In this document: positions 55,501 through 64,000 of the stretch, piece after piece
How positions within the stretch are numbered: the stretch's first letter is position 1
Layout: each line of letters starts with the position of its first letter
Source of the DNA: an uncultured Planococcus sp.
GTDB taxonomy: Bacteria > Bacillota > Bacilli > Bacillales_A > Planococcaceae
DNA length: 64,000 bases
Direction: 5' to 3'
Assembly (NCBI GenBank): GCA_947493585.1
Contig: CANLRI010000001.1
Span: forward strand, 1,178,001-1,242,000
The notes under the pieces: model-generated
What the model was told of the DNA's origin: nothing
The model's input: the letters and a program-made list of their open reading frames with translations, nothing else
Databases searched by the model: none
Position numbers and translations under genes: made by a program

Positions 55501-56108
55501 GGTTGAAAGGGTTGGAAAAGCACGAGGAGAACAAGACCTACCTAGCGGGCGAAGGAGTAGATGAAATCGTTGAAAAGCTTCGGGTAATTGTTTTAGACCC
55601 GGTTCCTTACCGGAAGATTAAAGACATTCCAGAGCTAATCCATACTTTAGAACAGAAATATCAGCTGGTTCTGGAAGATAAAAGAGCTAGTGCAAAAGAA
55701 AAGCTGAATGCAGACTTTGAAGATTTATCTTCTCAGGCAAGTCAGTATGGCGTTTCGACAGAAACAAAGCAGCGAATAGAAAAACAATATAGTCAATTGA
55801 ATGCCAACTTGGAAACATTCGCAGATATCTACAAAGTCGATGCGACTATTTCACAGAGCTCCTCATTTAAAGAAAAGACAGAACAGCAAATTCGCCGAGA
55901 ACTGGCTGCCAGCAAACCGACGGTCACCGTCACAGATCCACCAACCGGAGCTGAGGCTGTTGTCAAAACAGCGAGAGTGAGAGTAAAAGATCTCGTGTTT
56001 AGTACCACGCTGTCGACGGAAGAGGACGTTGAGCAGTATACGAAGGATTTAGACCGGAAGTTGAAAGAGATTATTAAATCGAACAGACAGATAGAATTCA
56101 TTGATTAA
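52557..56108 (+). CDS. brxC: BREX system P-loop ATPase BrxC
   Basis: A 1183-aa ATPase with Walker A SGFFGSGKSH at about residues 69-78 and a Walker B-like HLVFLVDEIGQYIGD segment near 260-275. A long helical C-terminal part contains charged coiled-coil stretches around residues 1040-1100. It starts LIKDIFLKDIERDIRGVIKV, typical of BrxC. BrxC is required for BREX methylation and defence, but its mechanism is unclear. ATG at 52557 follows AAAAGGGGA. It lies 14 bases before pglX. Confidence 0.94.
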   Translation: MLIKDIFLKDIERDIRGVIKVAQTNEDDIYQELDEYVVTQELHRHFSKFYENYQRGIDGKTDKMGVWISGFFGSGKSHFLKILAYLLENHRVKGKEPIEFFKEKVQDPLVFANMKRTADVETETILFNIDSKGGLDNKSKEDAILRVFMKVFYEHRGYYGDIPGVAEMEKYLDKQGVYEAFKSEFQNLAGEPWNERRHTFYFDADFVIGALTKVTEMSEESARNWFEQGVNNFEISIEKFAKDVKEYVDEKGPNFHLVFLVDEIGQYIGDSRSLMLNLQTLAEDLGTHAIGKVWIMVTSQESIDSIVKVKGDDFSRIQGRFDTRLSLSSISVDEVIKKRILAKQDFANDKLKLLYPEKSAILRNLISFRESTADLRGFDNEQEFADVYPFVPYQFKLLQNVFEQVRKHGSSGKHLSEGERSMLSAFKEAGLRYKDAEEGTLIPFHAFYDTIKEFLNPSISRVIDGAGENSALKGDSFNIDLLKVLFMIKYVKELPASVENIATLMVTHIDEDKLQLKEKINASLRKLIQETLIQKNGEYYLFLTDDEQDINREIKNLMIDEDLVKRELATYIFQDLYEEKRFRYSSQYLFPFNQKMDEKNYGNQVSSIGLEILSPLSDQYENPDQVLMMKTSGSGEMIVKLGGNETYIEEIEEALRIEEYRKKKNITQLPENIQNILNNKQAEVRERRRRGRELLEYAIKDASFFVNGEKAEIKGSTVKEKINAAFHLVVENVYTKLAYVKEHMENERGLIGILASGDDQLSLDDALKTNPNELAQKELMDFINMQADSNKQIRVKLLYDRFQDQPYGWKTLDIAALVAQLLKDQAIRIRFNGEYMDPRENTNALLSIFTKTANADIAIVLKRSIVDPALIQTAKRVCRDVFNKTDLPDDEDGLVKDIRTLIDKQIIEIDGLKNHYKGGKYPGMSLLDKGLEFFHQFDNRLDNASFFTKLKEMEDNLADWEEDVAYVKSFFATQQKEIFDSGLKGLEKHEENKTYLAGEGVDEIVEKLRVIVLDPVPYRKIKDIPELIHTLEQKYQLVLEDKRASAKEKLNADFEDLSSQASQYGVSTETKQRIEKQYSQLNANLETFADIYKVDATISQSSSFKEKTEQQIRRELAASKPTVTVTDPPTGAEAVVKTARVRVKDLVFSTTLSTEEDVEQYTKDLDRKLKEIIKSNRQIEFID

Positions 56109-56122
56109 GTGGGGGAATTGAT

Positions 56123-59100
56123 TTGAACAAATCAGCATTGAAAAACTTCGCCACAAGTGCGAGAAGAGAATTGCTTGAACGGGTCGAACTGCAAGCAAGA
56201 AAAATCGGTATCACATCAGAAACGATTCAGAAAGCCCAAGTCGAAAGCTCGGATGCCATCTTCATAGATGGCAAAAGGCTTTCGGATAAAGAGAGAATCC
56301 AACGTAATAAGTTGATTTCCCGTATCCAAGAAATTGGCTTCAATCGGGTGATGGAAGAAGTCGCATACACATGGTTTAACCGTTTTACGGCACTTCGTTT
56401 TATGGAAGTGAATGATTACCTGCCAACCAAAGTTCGGGTGTTGTCTTCAATCAATCCGGAAAGTGTAGTACCGGATATAATGAAAGAAACTTCGTCTCTC
56501 GATTTAGACCTGGACAAAGATCACGTTTATAACCTGAAATTGAATAACGAGGATGAAGGTCTGTTTAAGTATCTGGTTATCAAACATTGTAATGACCTAA
56601 ATCGTTATATGCCATTCATGTTTGAGACGATTGGTGATTATACGGAAATCTTGTTTCCGGAAGGTTTGTTAAGTGCAGATTCATGTCTCAGAAAGATGAC
56701 GAATATTGAAGCGATTCCAGAAGATAATTGGAGAAAAATTGAGGTGATCGGCTGGCTTTATCAATACTATATTGCTGAAGAAAAAGATCGGGTGTTTAAA
56801 GCAAAGAAAAAGTATAAGGCCGAAGAAATACCCTTTGCGACACAATTGTTTACACCGGAATGGATTGTCCGCTATATGGTCCAAAACTCATTGGGTCGTT
56901 ATTGGGTGGAAGCCCATCCAAAACATCAGGATTTAATCGCTAACTGGGAATTTTACTTGCAAAACACCGAAGAAGGATTTGAAGAGAAAATAGCTCCTTA
57001 TATTAATAAAGAGCTGAAAATAGAAGAGATCAAGTGCTTCGATCCTGCTATGGGAAGTGGCCATATCCTCGTCTATATGTTCGACGTGCTTTACGAAATA
57101 TATAGTAAGATCGGCTACATGGAAAGAGAAATTCCCCGTCTTATTATTGAGAACAACTTATTCGGACTGGATATCGACGACAGAGCATATCAACTCGCTA
57201 GTTTTTCGATAGTCATGAAAGCGATGGAATATAATAAGCGGTTCCTAAGAAGCATTGAAAGGGAAGGATTGATTCTCAACTTAGCTTCGATCCAGGAAAC
57301 GAATACTTTAACAGAAGAAGATGTCCAGTATCTTGCAAATGGCAGTAATGAGATTTTTGAAGATACTCGAATGTTTATCGAACAATTCCAAGATGCGAAA
57401 ACAATAGGTTCTCTTATAAAAAAAATTAAAGGCGATACAAAGCATTTACAGGAACGATTAGAATCTATACAAAAAACTCCTGTTTCAGACCTTTTTGAAA
57501 TAGAGAAACGTGAGAAAGCTTTATCCTTATTACCGCGGTTAATTAAACAAGCACGGATAATGTCATCAGAGTTTGATATTTTGGTAACAAATCCTCCGTA
57601 TATGGGTTCTGGAAGCATGAACAAAGAACTCGGTGATTATCTGAAGAAGAATTATCCGGACTCTAAAGCTGATTTGTTTGCTGCTTTTATGGATGTAGAT
57701 CATTATTTAAAACCAAATGGATTATATGCCAGTATAAACCAGCATTCTTGGATGTTTTTATCTAGCTATGAAAAATTAAGAAAACAAATTATTGAAAATA
57801 AACTTATTGATAGTATGCTCCACTTGGGACCTCGAGCATTTGAAGAAATTGGTGGAGAAGTTGTTCAATCCACAACATTCGTTTTAAGAAATAGCACTGG
57901 GCAAAATATAGCGGGAATATATTTGCGTTTAAACAATGAAAGAACAGCAGAAGAAAAAAAAGAAAAAGCAATAAACTCTATTCAAAATCCATTGGTTTCA
58001 TGTCGTTATTCGTTTACTCAAGAATCTTTTAATAAAATTCCTGGAAGTCCGATTGCGTATTGGGTAAGTGAAAACTTTATTAAAGCTTTTGAAAAAGGAA
58101 AAACTCTCGATCAAATAGCGGATTGTCGTACTGGAATGCAAACAGGTAACAATAATCTTTATATGAGAAATTGGTTTGAAGTCTCATATACACAGACCAA
58201 TATTCTTGGAGAAGATGGAAAGTGGATGAAATATAACTGTGGTGGAGAGAGTAAAAAGTGGTATGGAAATCATAACAACGTTGTCCTATGGGAAAATAAC
58301 GGAGAGAAAGTTAAAGCTGAAAAGGGATCGGTAATAAGAAATGAATCTTTCTTCATGAGGCAAGGGATTTCTTGGAAAAGGATAGGGAGTTCAGAATTTT
58401 TCCTGCGATACTTACCACCTGGATTTATCTTCGATCAATCTGGAGATTCGATGTTTCTAAATGACGATAAATATTTAAAATATATATTAGGATACGTTAA
58501 TACTAAAGTGGCTTTAAAATCGTTTGAGTTCATTGCTCCTACCTTAAATTTGACAGCAGGGAACATGAATAAATTACCAATCATAATAGATGAAAGCCGA
58601 CTTGCTATTGTAGATAATCTTGTACAAGAAAACATAAATATATCAAAAAAAGATTGGGATAGTTCAGAAGTGAGTTGGGATTTTGTATCAAATCCATTAT
58701 TGCCATCGTGTAACCATAGAACAAAAATTCAAGATGCATTTGAATCAAGAAAAATACTTACTGAAAATAATTTCACAAAATTAAAATCGAATGAAGAAGA
58801 ATTAAACAATATTTTTATTGAGATCTATAACTTGCACGATGAACTCAGTGGTGAAGTAGCTGAAAAAGATATCACAATTAGTAAGGTTGATTTAGTAGGG
58901 GATATAAAAAGCTTTATTTCTTATGCTATAGGTTGTTCGCTTGGTCGTTATTCACTTGATGAAGAAGGACTGATATATGCAGGAGGCAAATTTGATTTCT
59001 CACGCTACAATAAATTCCTTGTAGACGAAGATAATATTCTGCCAGTACTATATGGTTCATATTTCGAAGATGATATTGTAACTAAGTTTGTAGAGTTTGT

Positions 59101-59608
59101 CCGGGTAACCTATGGTGATAATAGTCTTGAAGAAAATCTTAATTTTATTTCAGAAGCAATTGGCATGAAGAAGAACGAAATTGCGAGAGAAACATTACGA
59201 CGTTATTTTTTGAACGATTTTTATAACTATCATATTCAAGTATATAGAAAGCGTCCAATATACTGGTTATTTACTTCCGGTAAAGAAAAGGCTTTTAACT
59301 GTCTCATCTACATGCACCGCTATGACAAAACAACTCTTTCCCGTATTCGTACCGATTATTTGCATGAAGTCCAAACTCGCATGGACGCGGAGAAGCAAAA
59401 TCTGCTCAATATCATTGAAGGAGATCCTTCGAGTAAAGAGATCAGCAATGCCAAGAAAGAATTGAAGTCTCTCGACAAGAAAATTGATGAGTTGAAAGCT
59501 TATGACGAGAAGTTGCACCATATGGCTGATATGCAGATTGAAATTGATTTGGACGATGGCGTAGCAGTGAACTATGCGAAGTTTGAAGGTCTTGTAGCAA
59601 AAATTTGA
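56123..59608 (+). CDS. pglX: BREX adenine-specific DNA methyltransferase PglX
   Basis: A 1161-aa class I methyltransferase. The AdoMet motif FDPAMGSGHILVYMFDVLYE is near residue 306 and the catalytic NPPY (LVTNPPYMGSGSMNK) is near residue 489. The following ~450 residues form the specificity region. PglX methylates the N6 of adenine in a non-palindromic site to mark host DNA; defence acts on unmarked phage. TTG start at 56123 with GGGGGAA upstream. The part from about 57,350 to 59,130 is visibly richer in A/T (many AAA, ATA, TTA codons) than both gene ends, suggesting exchange of the specificity segment. The frame is intact. Confidence 0.95.
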   Translation: MNKSALKNFATSARRELLERVELQARKIGITSETIQKAQVESSDAIFIDGKRLSDKERIQRNKLISRIQEIGFNRVMEEVAYTWFNRFTALRFMEVNDYLPTKVRVLSSINPESVVPDIMKETSSLDLDLDKDHVYNLKLNNEDEGLFKYLVIKHCNDLNRYMPFMFETIGDYTEILFPEGLLSADSCLRKMTNIEAIPEDNWRKIEVIGWLYQYYIAEEKDRVFKAKKKYKAEEIPFATQLFTPEWIVRYMVQNSLGRYWVEAHPKHQDLIANWEFYLQNTEEGFEEKIAPYINKELKIEEIKCFDPAMGSGHILVYMFDVLYEIYSKIGYMEREIPRLIIENNLFGLDIDDRAYQLASFSIVMKAMEYNKRFLRSIEREGLILNLASIQETNTLTEEDVQYLANGSNEIFEDTRMFIEQFQDAKTIGSLIKKIKGDTKHLQERLESIQKTPVSDLFEIEKREKALSLLPRLIKQARIMSSEFDILVTNPPYMGSGSMNKELGDYLKKNYPDSKADLFAAFMDVDHYLKPNGLYASINQHSWMFLSSYEKLRKQIIENKLIDSMLHLGPRAFEEIGGEVVQSTTFVLRNSTGQNIAGIYLRLNNERTAEEKKEKAINSIQNPLVSCRYSFTQESFNKIPGSPIAYWVSENFIKAFEKGKTLDQIADCRTGMQTGNNNLYMRNWFEVSYTQTNILGEDGKWMKYNCGGESKKWYGNHNNVVLWENNGEKVKAEKGSVIRNESFFMRQGISWKRIGSSEFFLRYLPPGFIFDQSGDSMFLNDDKYLKYILGYVNTKVALKSFEFIAPTLNLTAGNMNKLPIIIDESRLAIVDNLVQENINISKKDWDSSEVSWDFVSNPLLPSCNHRTKIQDAFESRKILTENNFTKLKSNEEELNNIFIEIYNLHDELSGEVAEKDITISKVDLVGDIKSFISYAIGCSLGRYSLDEEGLIYAGGKFDFSRYNKFLVDEDNILPVLYGSYFEDDIVTKFVEFVRVTYGDNSLEENLNFISEAIGMKKNEIARETLRRYFLNDFYNYHIQVYRKRPIYWLFTSGKEKAFNCLIYMHRYDKTTLSRIRTDYLHEVQTRMDAEKQNLLNIIEGDPSSKEISNAKKELKSLDKKIDELKAYDEKLHHMADMQIEIDLDDGVAVNYAKFEGLVAKI

Positions 59609-59836
59609 ATGAGTAATCGACAGGTATTTCTCGACAAGTCTTGAATGGCCGTTTGACAATGAGGAATTGATTAGAGAAAAGAAGCCTGTTTTAGCTCGGA
59701 AACGGTCGAAAATGCTGACAAATACAGACAAAATGCGGACATAAAGAGGACAATAGCTAATGGCGTATTGCATCGGCAGCAGCCGGTGCGATATCATTTT
59801 GCAACAGAGTTTTGAAAGTTGGTGCAAGGAATGGAC
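59609..59836 (+). other. 228-base spacer between pglX and pglZ without an open gene
   Basis: All other BREX genes here are packed within 0-30 bases, but this gap has no long frame. It has short repeated GACAAA/GGACA words (59,715-59,745) and an inverted repeat GCATCGGC/GCCGGTGC around 59,769-59,788. A TTGACA at 59653-59658 has no matching -10. It may be a remnant of a lost gene or hold an internal promoter. Confidence 0.5.
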
Positions 59837-62389
59837 ATGAGTCAAATTGAAATGGCTTTAACTGAGATCTTTGGTGCTCCATTGAGAGACGGTGAACAGC
59901 GGAAGATCGTATTCTGGGTAGATAAAGACAATGAATTTACAGAAGAAGTGAAAGAATTGGTGATTGGTGATGTAAAGATTCATACGTTGAACGATCGCAA
60001 CCAATTTTTCACGAAGCACCTATTGGAAGAGGACGACCCGACTTCTTCCTATTTGATATACACGAACATCGAATTGGGAGTAGAGAATAACTGGTTAGCA
60101 GATACAGTGCTGTACTCCAAAACGTTCTATGCTGAGCGTGTATCGCTTCTAATGAATGACCTCCAAATTGATGCGTCATTGAGGGCGACTGTTAAGAAAT
60201 ACGAACGTTTCTTCAATAATAAGGACCGGCTGAAAAAGTTCAAGACTTTTGGGATTGAAAGCTATTCCGAAGAAACGATTGAGCTTGCTATCATGAGTGT
60301 CCTCTGTAATATGAAGACGCCTGATTTTGAAGCAGTGCTAAAAGCTGTATTGATCGAGGGGTTAGAGGATGCTGAAAACAAATACATGTCTCTTTTTGAA
60401 CGCTTCTTTGACCTAAATGTGTTTTGGAAAAACGTAGACATCCAGTATGGTTACAAACAAGATGAAAAAACATTGAAAAATTTAATGATTCATTTGACTG
60501 TTACAGCATTCAGCCATTCGGTACATGAAAACTATTTGACGAATTTAAATGGTTATATCGCGGAAAGAAATAAAACAAATTCTTTAGTCTTTATTGATCA
60601 CTGGACCCATCATAAAGCAGATTACAAAGTTTTTGATGAATATGCGGAAATGATTGAACAAGAAATTCAACTATCTCATATCCTGCAGCCTCTTCCAGTG
60701 AAAGAATTTAAGCAGGCCGACGTTTTCCCGTATGTTGATCGGGCCATTATTGTTTACATAGCCAATGGCTTGGTTGAGAAGTTAGAAGACTTTGAGGAAT
60801 ATACAAAATTGATCAACCTTAGAAGAGTAAAACATTATTATGAGAAGTATGCTGCTGTTTATGAAGCTCTTTACTATGCGGTGAAAATGCATGAGTTCCA
60901 TAAAGTGCATCAACAGGGTATTCCGCAAGGACGGCCTATTGATCTGTATGAGTCTTATGTAAACGAGTATTACTTAATGGACACATATTACAGAAAATTT
61001 TATGTGGCATATGATATGGAAGGCAATCATGAATTGTTGAAGAAATTAAAAGTCCTCGTTGAAGATTTGTATACAAACTGGTTTATGGCAGAAATAAGCT
61101 CGCATTGGTCCCAGTCCATATCTTCTGAAATGACAAAGGACTGGTCACTTCCTGGTGTTACGAAGCAACAAAGCTTTTATTCTTCTGTAATCTCTTCCCA
61201 CATCAGCAAAGGAGAACGAGCATTTGTCATCGTGTCGGATGCTATGCGGTATGAAGTGGGCGTTGAATTGGCCGAACGGTTGAACTCTGAAACAATCGGA
61301 AGCTGTGAAGTACAAACTATGCTGAGTGTTGTGCCATCCGTTACGAAATTAGGAATGGCTTCACTTTTGCCACACCGAGAGATTGATTTTGATGAGACCG
61401 GACGAGTGTTGGTTAACGGAAGAGATTCAGGTGGAATTGAAAACCGTAAAAAGATTATTGAATCGGAAGTAGCGGATAGCATTGCAGTTCATTACCAAGA
61501 TATTTTGAATATGAACAAGGCGGGGCGACGCGAAACTTTCAAAGGCAAAAAGCTGATCTATTTTTATCACGATACGATTGATGCGATGGGAGATAAGGCA
61601 GCAACTGAAATTTATACGTTTGATGCAGTAGAAACTGCGTTAAAGCAACTCAGCGATTTAGTGAGAATCATCCGCGATGAGCTAAGTGGTGCTAATATTT
61701 ACATCACGGCAGACCACGGTTTCCTTTATCAGCGGGATGCCCTGGAAGAAACAGATAAGCTGGAGAAAGAGCAGTTGGAAGCCATCGAAGTGAAACGCCG
61801 CTATATACTTTCGAAAGAACAGCGGGAGGTCTCTGGACAATTGGCAATCGACTTATCATCGGTCATGAAAAATGAGCAACAATTGACCGCCTATGTACCA
61901 AACGCTACGATTCGCTATCGAATGCAGGGGGCAGGAGCTAACTTTGTCCACGGTGGTGCAAGTCTCCAGGAAGTGATCGTTCCGCTGCTGTCATTTAAAA
62001 ACAAGCGGACGGGACAAAAAGGATCGCAAGCCCTTCAAAAAGTGGACGTGAAATTAACGACGACTACCCGGAAAATCACGAATAGCATTTTTAATCTGGA
62101 GTTCTTCCAAACTGAGAAAGTGGAAGATAAAAGGGTGCCAAGGAAAGTTGTCATTTATATGGCAGGCGATGATGGAGAAGTGCTGTCCAATGAAGAAACA
62201 ATTATTGGAGACCGCTCATTCGACAATCCGTCAGATCGCACCTTCAAATTGCGTTTTGTACTGAAGAGTATAATCTATGATAGAAGCAAAACTTATTATT
62301 TAATGATAAAAGATGCAGAAACTGGCATCATGACGGAACGGGTACCATTTTCAATCAACTTAGGCATCGCCAGTGATTTTGATTTTTGA
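59837..62389 (+). CDS. pglZ: BREX alkaline phosphatase-superfamily protein PglZ
   Basis: An 850-aa PglZ. The central alkaline-phosphatase-like core has FVIVSDAMRYEVG (metal Asp) near residue 470 and NIYITADHGFLYQRD (DHG) near 625. The N-terminal ~450 residues are helical, and the C-terminal beta-rich domain ends FSINLGIASDFDF. It is the signature component shared by all BREX types and contacts PglX and BrxB in studied systems. The start is ATG at 59837 with AAGGA 6 bases before; an ATG at 59831 abuts that site. Confidence 0.94.
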   Translation: MSQIEMALTEIFGAPLRDGEQRKIVFWVDKDNEFTEEVKELVIGDVKIHTLNDRNQFFTKHLLEEDDPTSSYLIYTNIELGVENNWLADTVLYSKTFYAERVSLLMNDLQIDASLRATVKKYERFFNNKDRLKKFKTFGIESYSEETIELAIMSVLCNMKTPDFEAVLKAVLIEGLEDAENKYMSLFERFFDLNVFWKNVDIQYGYKQDEKTLKNLMIHLTVTAFSHSVHENYLTNLNGYIAERNKTNSLVFIDHWTHHKADYKVFDEYAEMIEQEIQLSHILQPLPVKEFKQADVFPYVDRAIIVYIANGLVEKLEDFEEYTKLINLRRVKHYYEKYAAVYEALYYAVKMHEFHKVHQQGIPQGRPIDLYESYVNEYYLMDTYYRKFYVAYDMEGNHELLKKLKVLVEDLYTNWFMAEISSHWSQSISSEMTKDWSLPGVTKQQSFYSSVISSHISKGERAFVIVSDAMRYEVGVELAERLNSETIGSCEVQTMLSVVPSVTKLGMASLLPHREIDFDETGRVLVNGRDSGGIENRKKIIESEVADSIAVHYQDILNMNKAGRRETFKGKKLIYFYHDTIDAMGDKAATEIYTFDAVETALKQLSDLVRIIRDELSGANIYITADHGFLYQRDALEETDKLEKEQLEAIEVKRRYILSKEQREVSGQLAIDLSSVMKNEQQLTAYVPNATIRYRMQGAGANFVHGGASLQEVIVPLLSFKNKRTGQKGSQALQKVDVKLTTTTRKITNSIFNLEFFQTEKVEDKRVPRKVVIYMAGDDGEVLSNEETIIGDRSFDNPSDRTFKLRFVLKSIIYDRSKTYYLMIKDAETGIMTERVPFSINLGIASDFDF

Positions 62390-62405
62390 GTGAGGAGCGT
62401 TGTGG

Positions 62406-64000
62406 ATGAGCGAGCGTATAGATCAAGTGAAGACTTTAGACCTCGATAAAAAGCTGAATGACACTTTTGCTGGCCGTGTCGTCCGTAAAGATTTAACGAA
62501 GCTCATTAAAGAAGGTGCGAACGTACCGGTCTATGTCCTAGAATATCTACTAGGGATGTATGCGGCCACGGATGATGAAGAAAGCATCCGCGAAGGGGTA
62601 GATCGGGTAAAGAAGATTCTCTCAGACAACTTTGTAAGGCCAGATGAAGCGGAAAAGATCAAGTCTCGCATTCGGGAGCTTGGCCAATATTCGATTATTG
62701 ATAAAGTGTCTGTCACACTGAATCCTAAATTGGATATATATGAAGCTGAATTCTCCAATTTAGGATTAAAAGGAGTGCCAGTCGGTTCGAACTTTGTAAA
62801 AGAATTCGATAAGCTATTAGTCGGCGGAATCTGGTGCATGGTGAAGATAGATTACTATTACGATGAAGAAGCCAGAAGTAATAATCCTTTTAGTGTTAGC
62901 AGCTTGCAGCCAATCCAGATGCCGAATATGGACATCACTGAAGTATTTGAAGGACGAAAGCAATTTACGAAAGACGAGTGGATTGATGTATTGATCCGTT
63001 CTACGGGTATGGAACCAACGCAGTTGGAGGATCGAGTTAAGTGGCATCTATTGTTGCGTCTAGTACCTTTAGTTGAGAACAACTACAATATGTGCGAGTT
63101 GGGTCCACGTGGAACAGGGAAATCACATGTATATAAAGAAATCTCTCCAAACTCCATCCTCGTATCGGGTGGCCAATCAACTGTCGCTAACCTTTTTTAT
63201 AATATGACGACACGTAAAATTGGTCTTGTCGGTATGTGGGACTGTGTAGCATTTGATGAAGTGGCAGGGATTCGTTTTAAAGACAATGATGGCATCCAGA
63301 TTATGAAAGACTATATGGCATCAGGATCTTTTGCTCGTGGAAAAGAAGAGAAGAATGCTAGTGCTTCTATGGTTTTTGTAGGGAATATCAATCAAAGCGT
63401 GGATGTCTTGTTGAAAACCTCGCATTTATTTGCACCTTTCCCACCTGAGATGGCCAATGATACGGCTTTCTTTGACCGGATGCATTATTATATGCCAGGG
63501 TGGGAAATCCCGAAAATGCGACCGGATTTCTTTACTGATAAATATGGATTTATCGTTGATTACATTGCGGAGTTTTTCCGGGAAATGCGGAAGCGGTCGT
63601 TTGCTGATTCGATTGATAGGTATTTCAAGCTAGGCAACAATTTGAACCAGCGTGATACCATCGCAGTACGGAAGACGGTATCAGGTATGGTAAAACTAAT
63701 TTACCCAAATGGAGAATACACTAAGGCAGATATTGAAGAAATTCTTCGATATGCATTAGAAGGCCGGCGCCGTGTCAAAGAACAGCTTAAAAAAATCGGT
63801 GGCATGGAATTTTACGATGTAATGTTCTCTTATTTAGATAAAGAATCTATGGAAGAAGAGCACATCTCTGTCCCAGAACAAGGCGGAGGCAAACTGATTC
63901 CAGAGGGAATGGGTAAACCAGGGCATGTTTATGTAGTCGGACACGGGTATTCAGGGATGATTGGTGTCTATAAGCTCGAAAATCAGGTCGTAAGTGGGAC
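62406..64000 (+). CDS. brxL: BREX Lon-like ATPase BrxL (3' end outside window)
   Basis: The frame is open from ATG at 62406 (TGAGGAG upstream) to the window end, giving 531 codons of an expected ~680-700. It begins SERIDQVKTLDLDKKLNDTFAGRVVRKDLTKLIKEGANVP and contains Walker A ELGPRGTGKSHVY at about residues 231-243, a Walker B-like CVAFDEVAG, and NINQS sensor-like residues. The C-terminal Lon-like domain is just starting at the edge (PEGMGKPGHVYVVG). BrxL forms ring assemblies on DNA and is needed for type 1 BREX defence. It diagnoses the operon as type 1. Confidence 0.94.
   Translation, partial: MSERIDQVKTLDLDKKLNDTFAGRVVRKDLTKLIKEGANVPVYVLEYLLGMYAATDDEESIREGVDRVKKILSDNFVRPDEAEKIKSRIRELGQYSIIDKVSVTLNPKLDIYEAEFSNLGLKGVPVGSNFVKEFDKLLVGGIWCMVKIDYYYDEEARSNNPFSVSSLQPIQMPNMDITEVFEGRKQFTKDEWIDVLIRSTGMEPTQLEDRVKWHLLLRLVPLVENNYNMCELGPRGTGKSHVYKEISPNSILVSGGQSTVANLFYNMTTRKIGLVGMWDCVAFDEVAGIRFKDNDGIQIMKDYMASGSFARGKEEKNASASMVFVGNINQSVDVLLKTSHLFAPFPPEMANDTAFFDRMHYYMPGWEIPKMRPDFFTDKYGFIVDYIAEFFREMRKRSFADSIDRYFKLGNNLNQRDTIAVRKTVSGMVKLIYPNGEYTKADIEEILRYALEGRRRVKEQLKKIGGMEFYDVMFSYLDKESMEEEHISVPEQGGGKLIPEGMGKPGHVYVVGHGYSGMIGVYKLENQVVSG

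Overview
The window is about 64 kb of a low-to-mid GC Firmicutes chromosome. It most likely comes from the Planococcaceae (Planococcus or a close relative). Protein similarity and the order of the yis, yit, fab, app, trpS, opp, spx, mecA, coiA, pepF, yjb and yjc genes follow the Bacillus subtilis chromosome closely, with insertions and losses. Family assignments come from reading the translations against remembered families; no database search was run.

Layout. 1-6.0 kb: the end of addA (AddAB recombination nuclease), a DUF418 membrane protein, yisK, yisL, and a membrane-anchored amylase-like protein whose catalytic motifs are degenerate. 6.1-9.1 kb (minus strand): an operon of a HAD phosphatase (yitU), a DegV/FakB fatty-acid-binding protein (yitS) and a CoA-disulfide-reductase-like flavoprotein. 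9.2-13.2 kb: yitV esterase, yitW Fe-S assembly factor, a repeat-bearing intergenic region, then a ClpB disaggregase lacking its N-domain behind a CtsR operator. 13.3-15.6 kb: fabH-fabF under a FapR operator. 15.8-29.5 kb: two oligopeptide importers, appDFABC and oppABCDF, separated by trpS (with a T-box leader) and a DUF3899 gene. 29.7-38.1 kb: a DUF4015 secreted protein, then the spx, mecA, coiA, pepF and spxH stress/competence group, the RoxS/RsaE small RNA, a truncated hemoglobin and a CYTH protein. 38.3-46.3 kb: relQ-type (p)ppGpp synthetase, nadK, a pseudouridine synthase, prpE, mgtE, fabI (second FapR operator), yjcF, yjcG, yjcH and a PgpA-like gene. 46.3-50.0 kb: a TRAP-TAXI transporter (receptor, DUF1850 protein, fused permease).

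At about 50.1 kb there is a 48-bp 3' half of a tRNA-Val(GAC) gene on the minus strand, with its 3' end facing the chromosome. To its right lies an accessory island that runs off the window. The island starts with an AT-rich zinc-ribbon orphan and a 78-aa small protein. These are followed by a type 1 BREX phage-defence operon: brxA, brxB, brxC, pglX, pglZ and brxL (brxL cut by the window end). The tRNA remnant looks like the distal attachment site of the island, which predicts an intact tRNA-Val(GAC) gene and an integrase to the right of the window.

Regulation visible in the sequence links several parts. FapR sites sit at both fabHF and fabI, a CtsR site at clpB, a CodY-like box at oppA, a tryptophan T-box at trpS, and a Rex-like box over the roxS start. 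Stem-loops follow the solute-binding-protein gene in all three transporter operons and probably set high binding-protein to permease ratios. BREX is a known system. I did not find a convincing wholly undescribed system; the least explained pieces are the small genes at the island edge, the 228-bp gap inside the BREX operon, the degenerate amylase-like protein and the repeats upstream of clpB.
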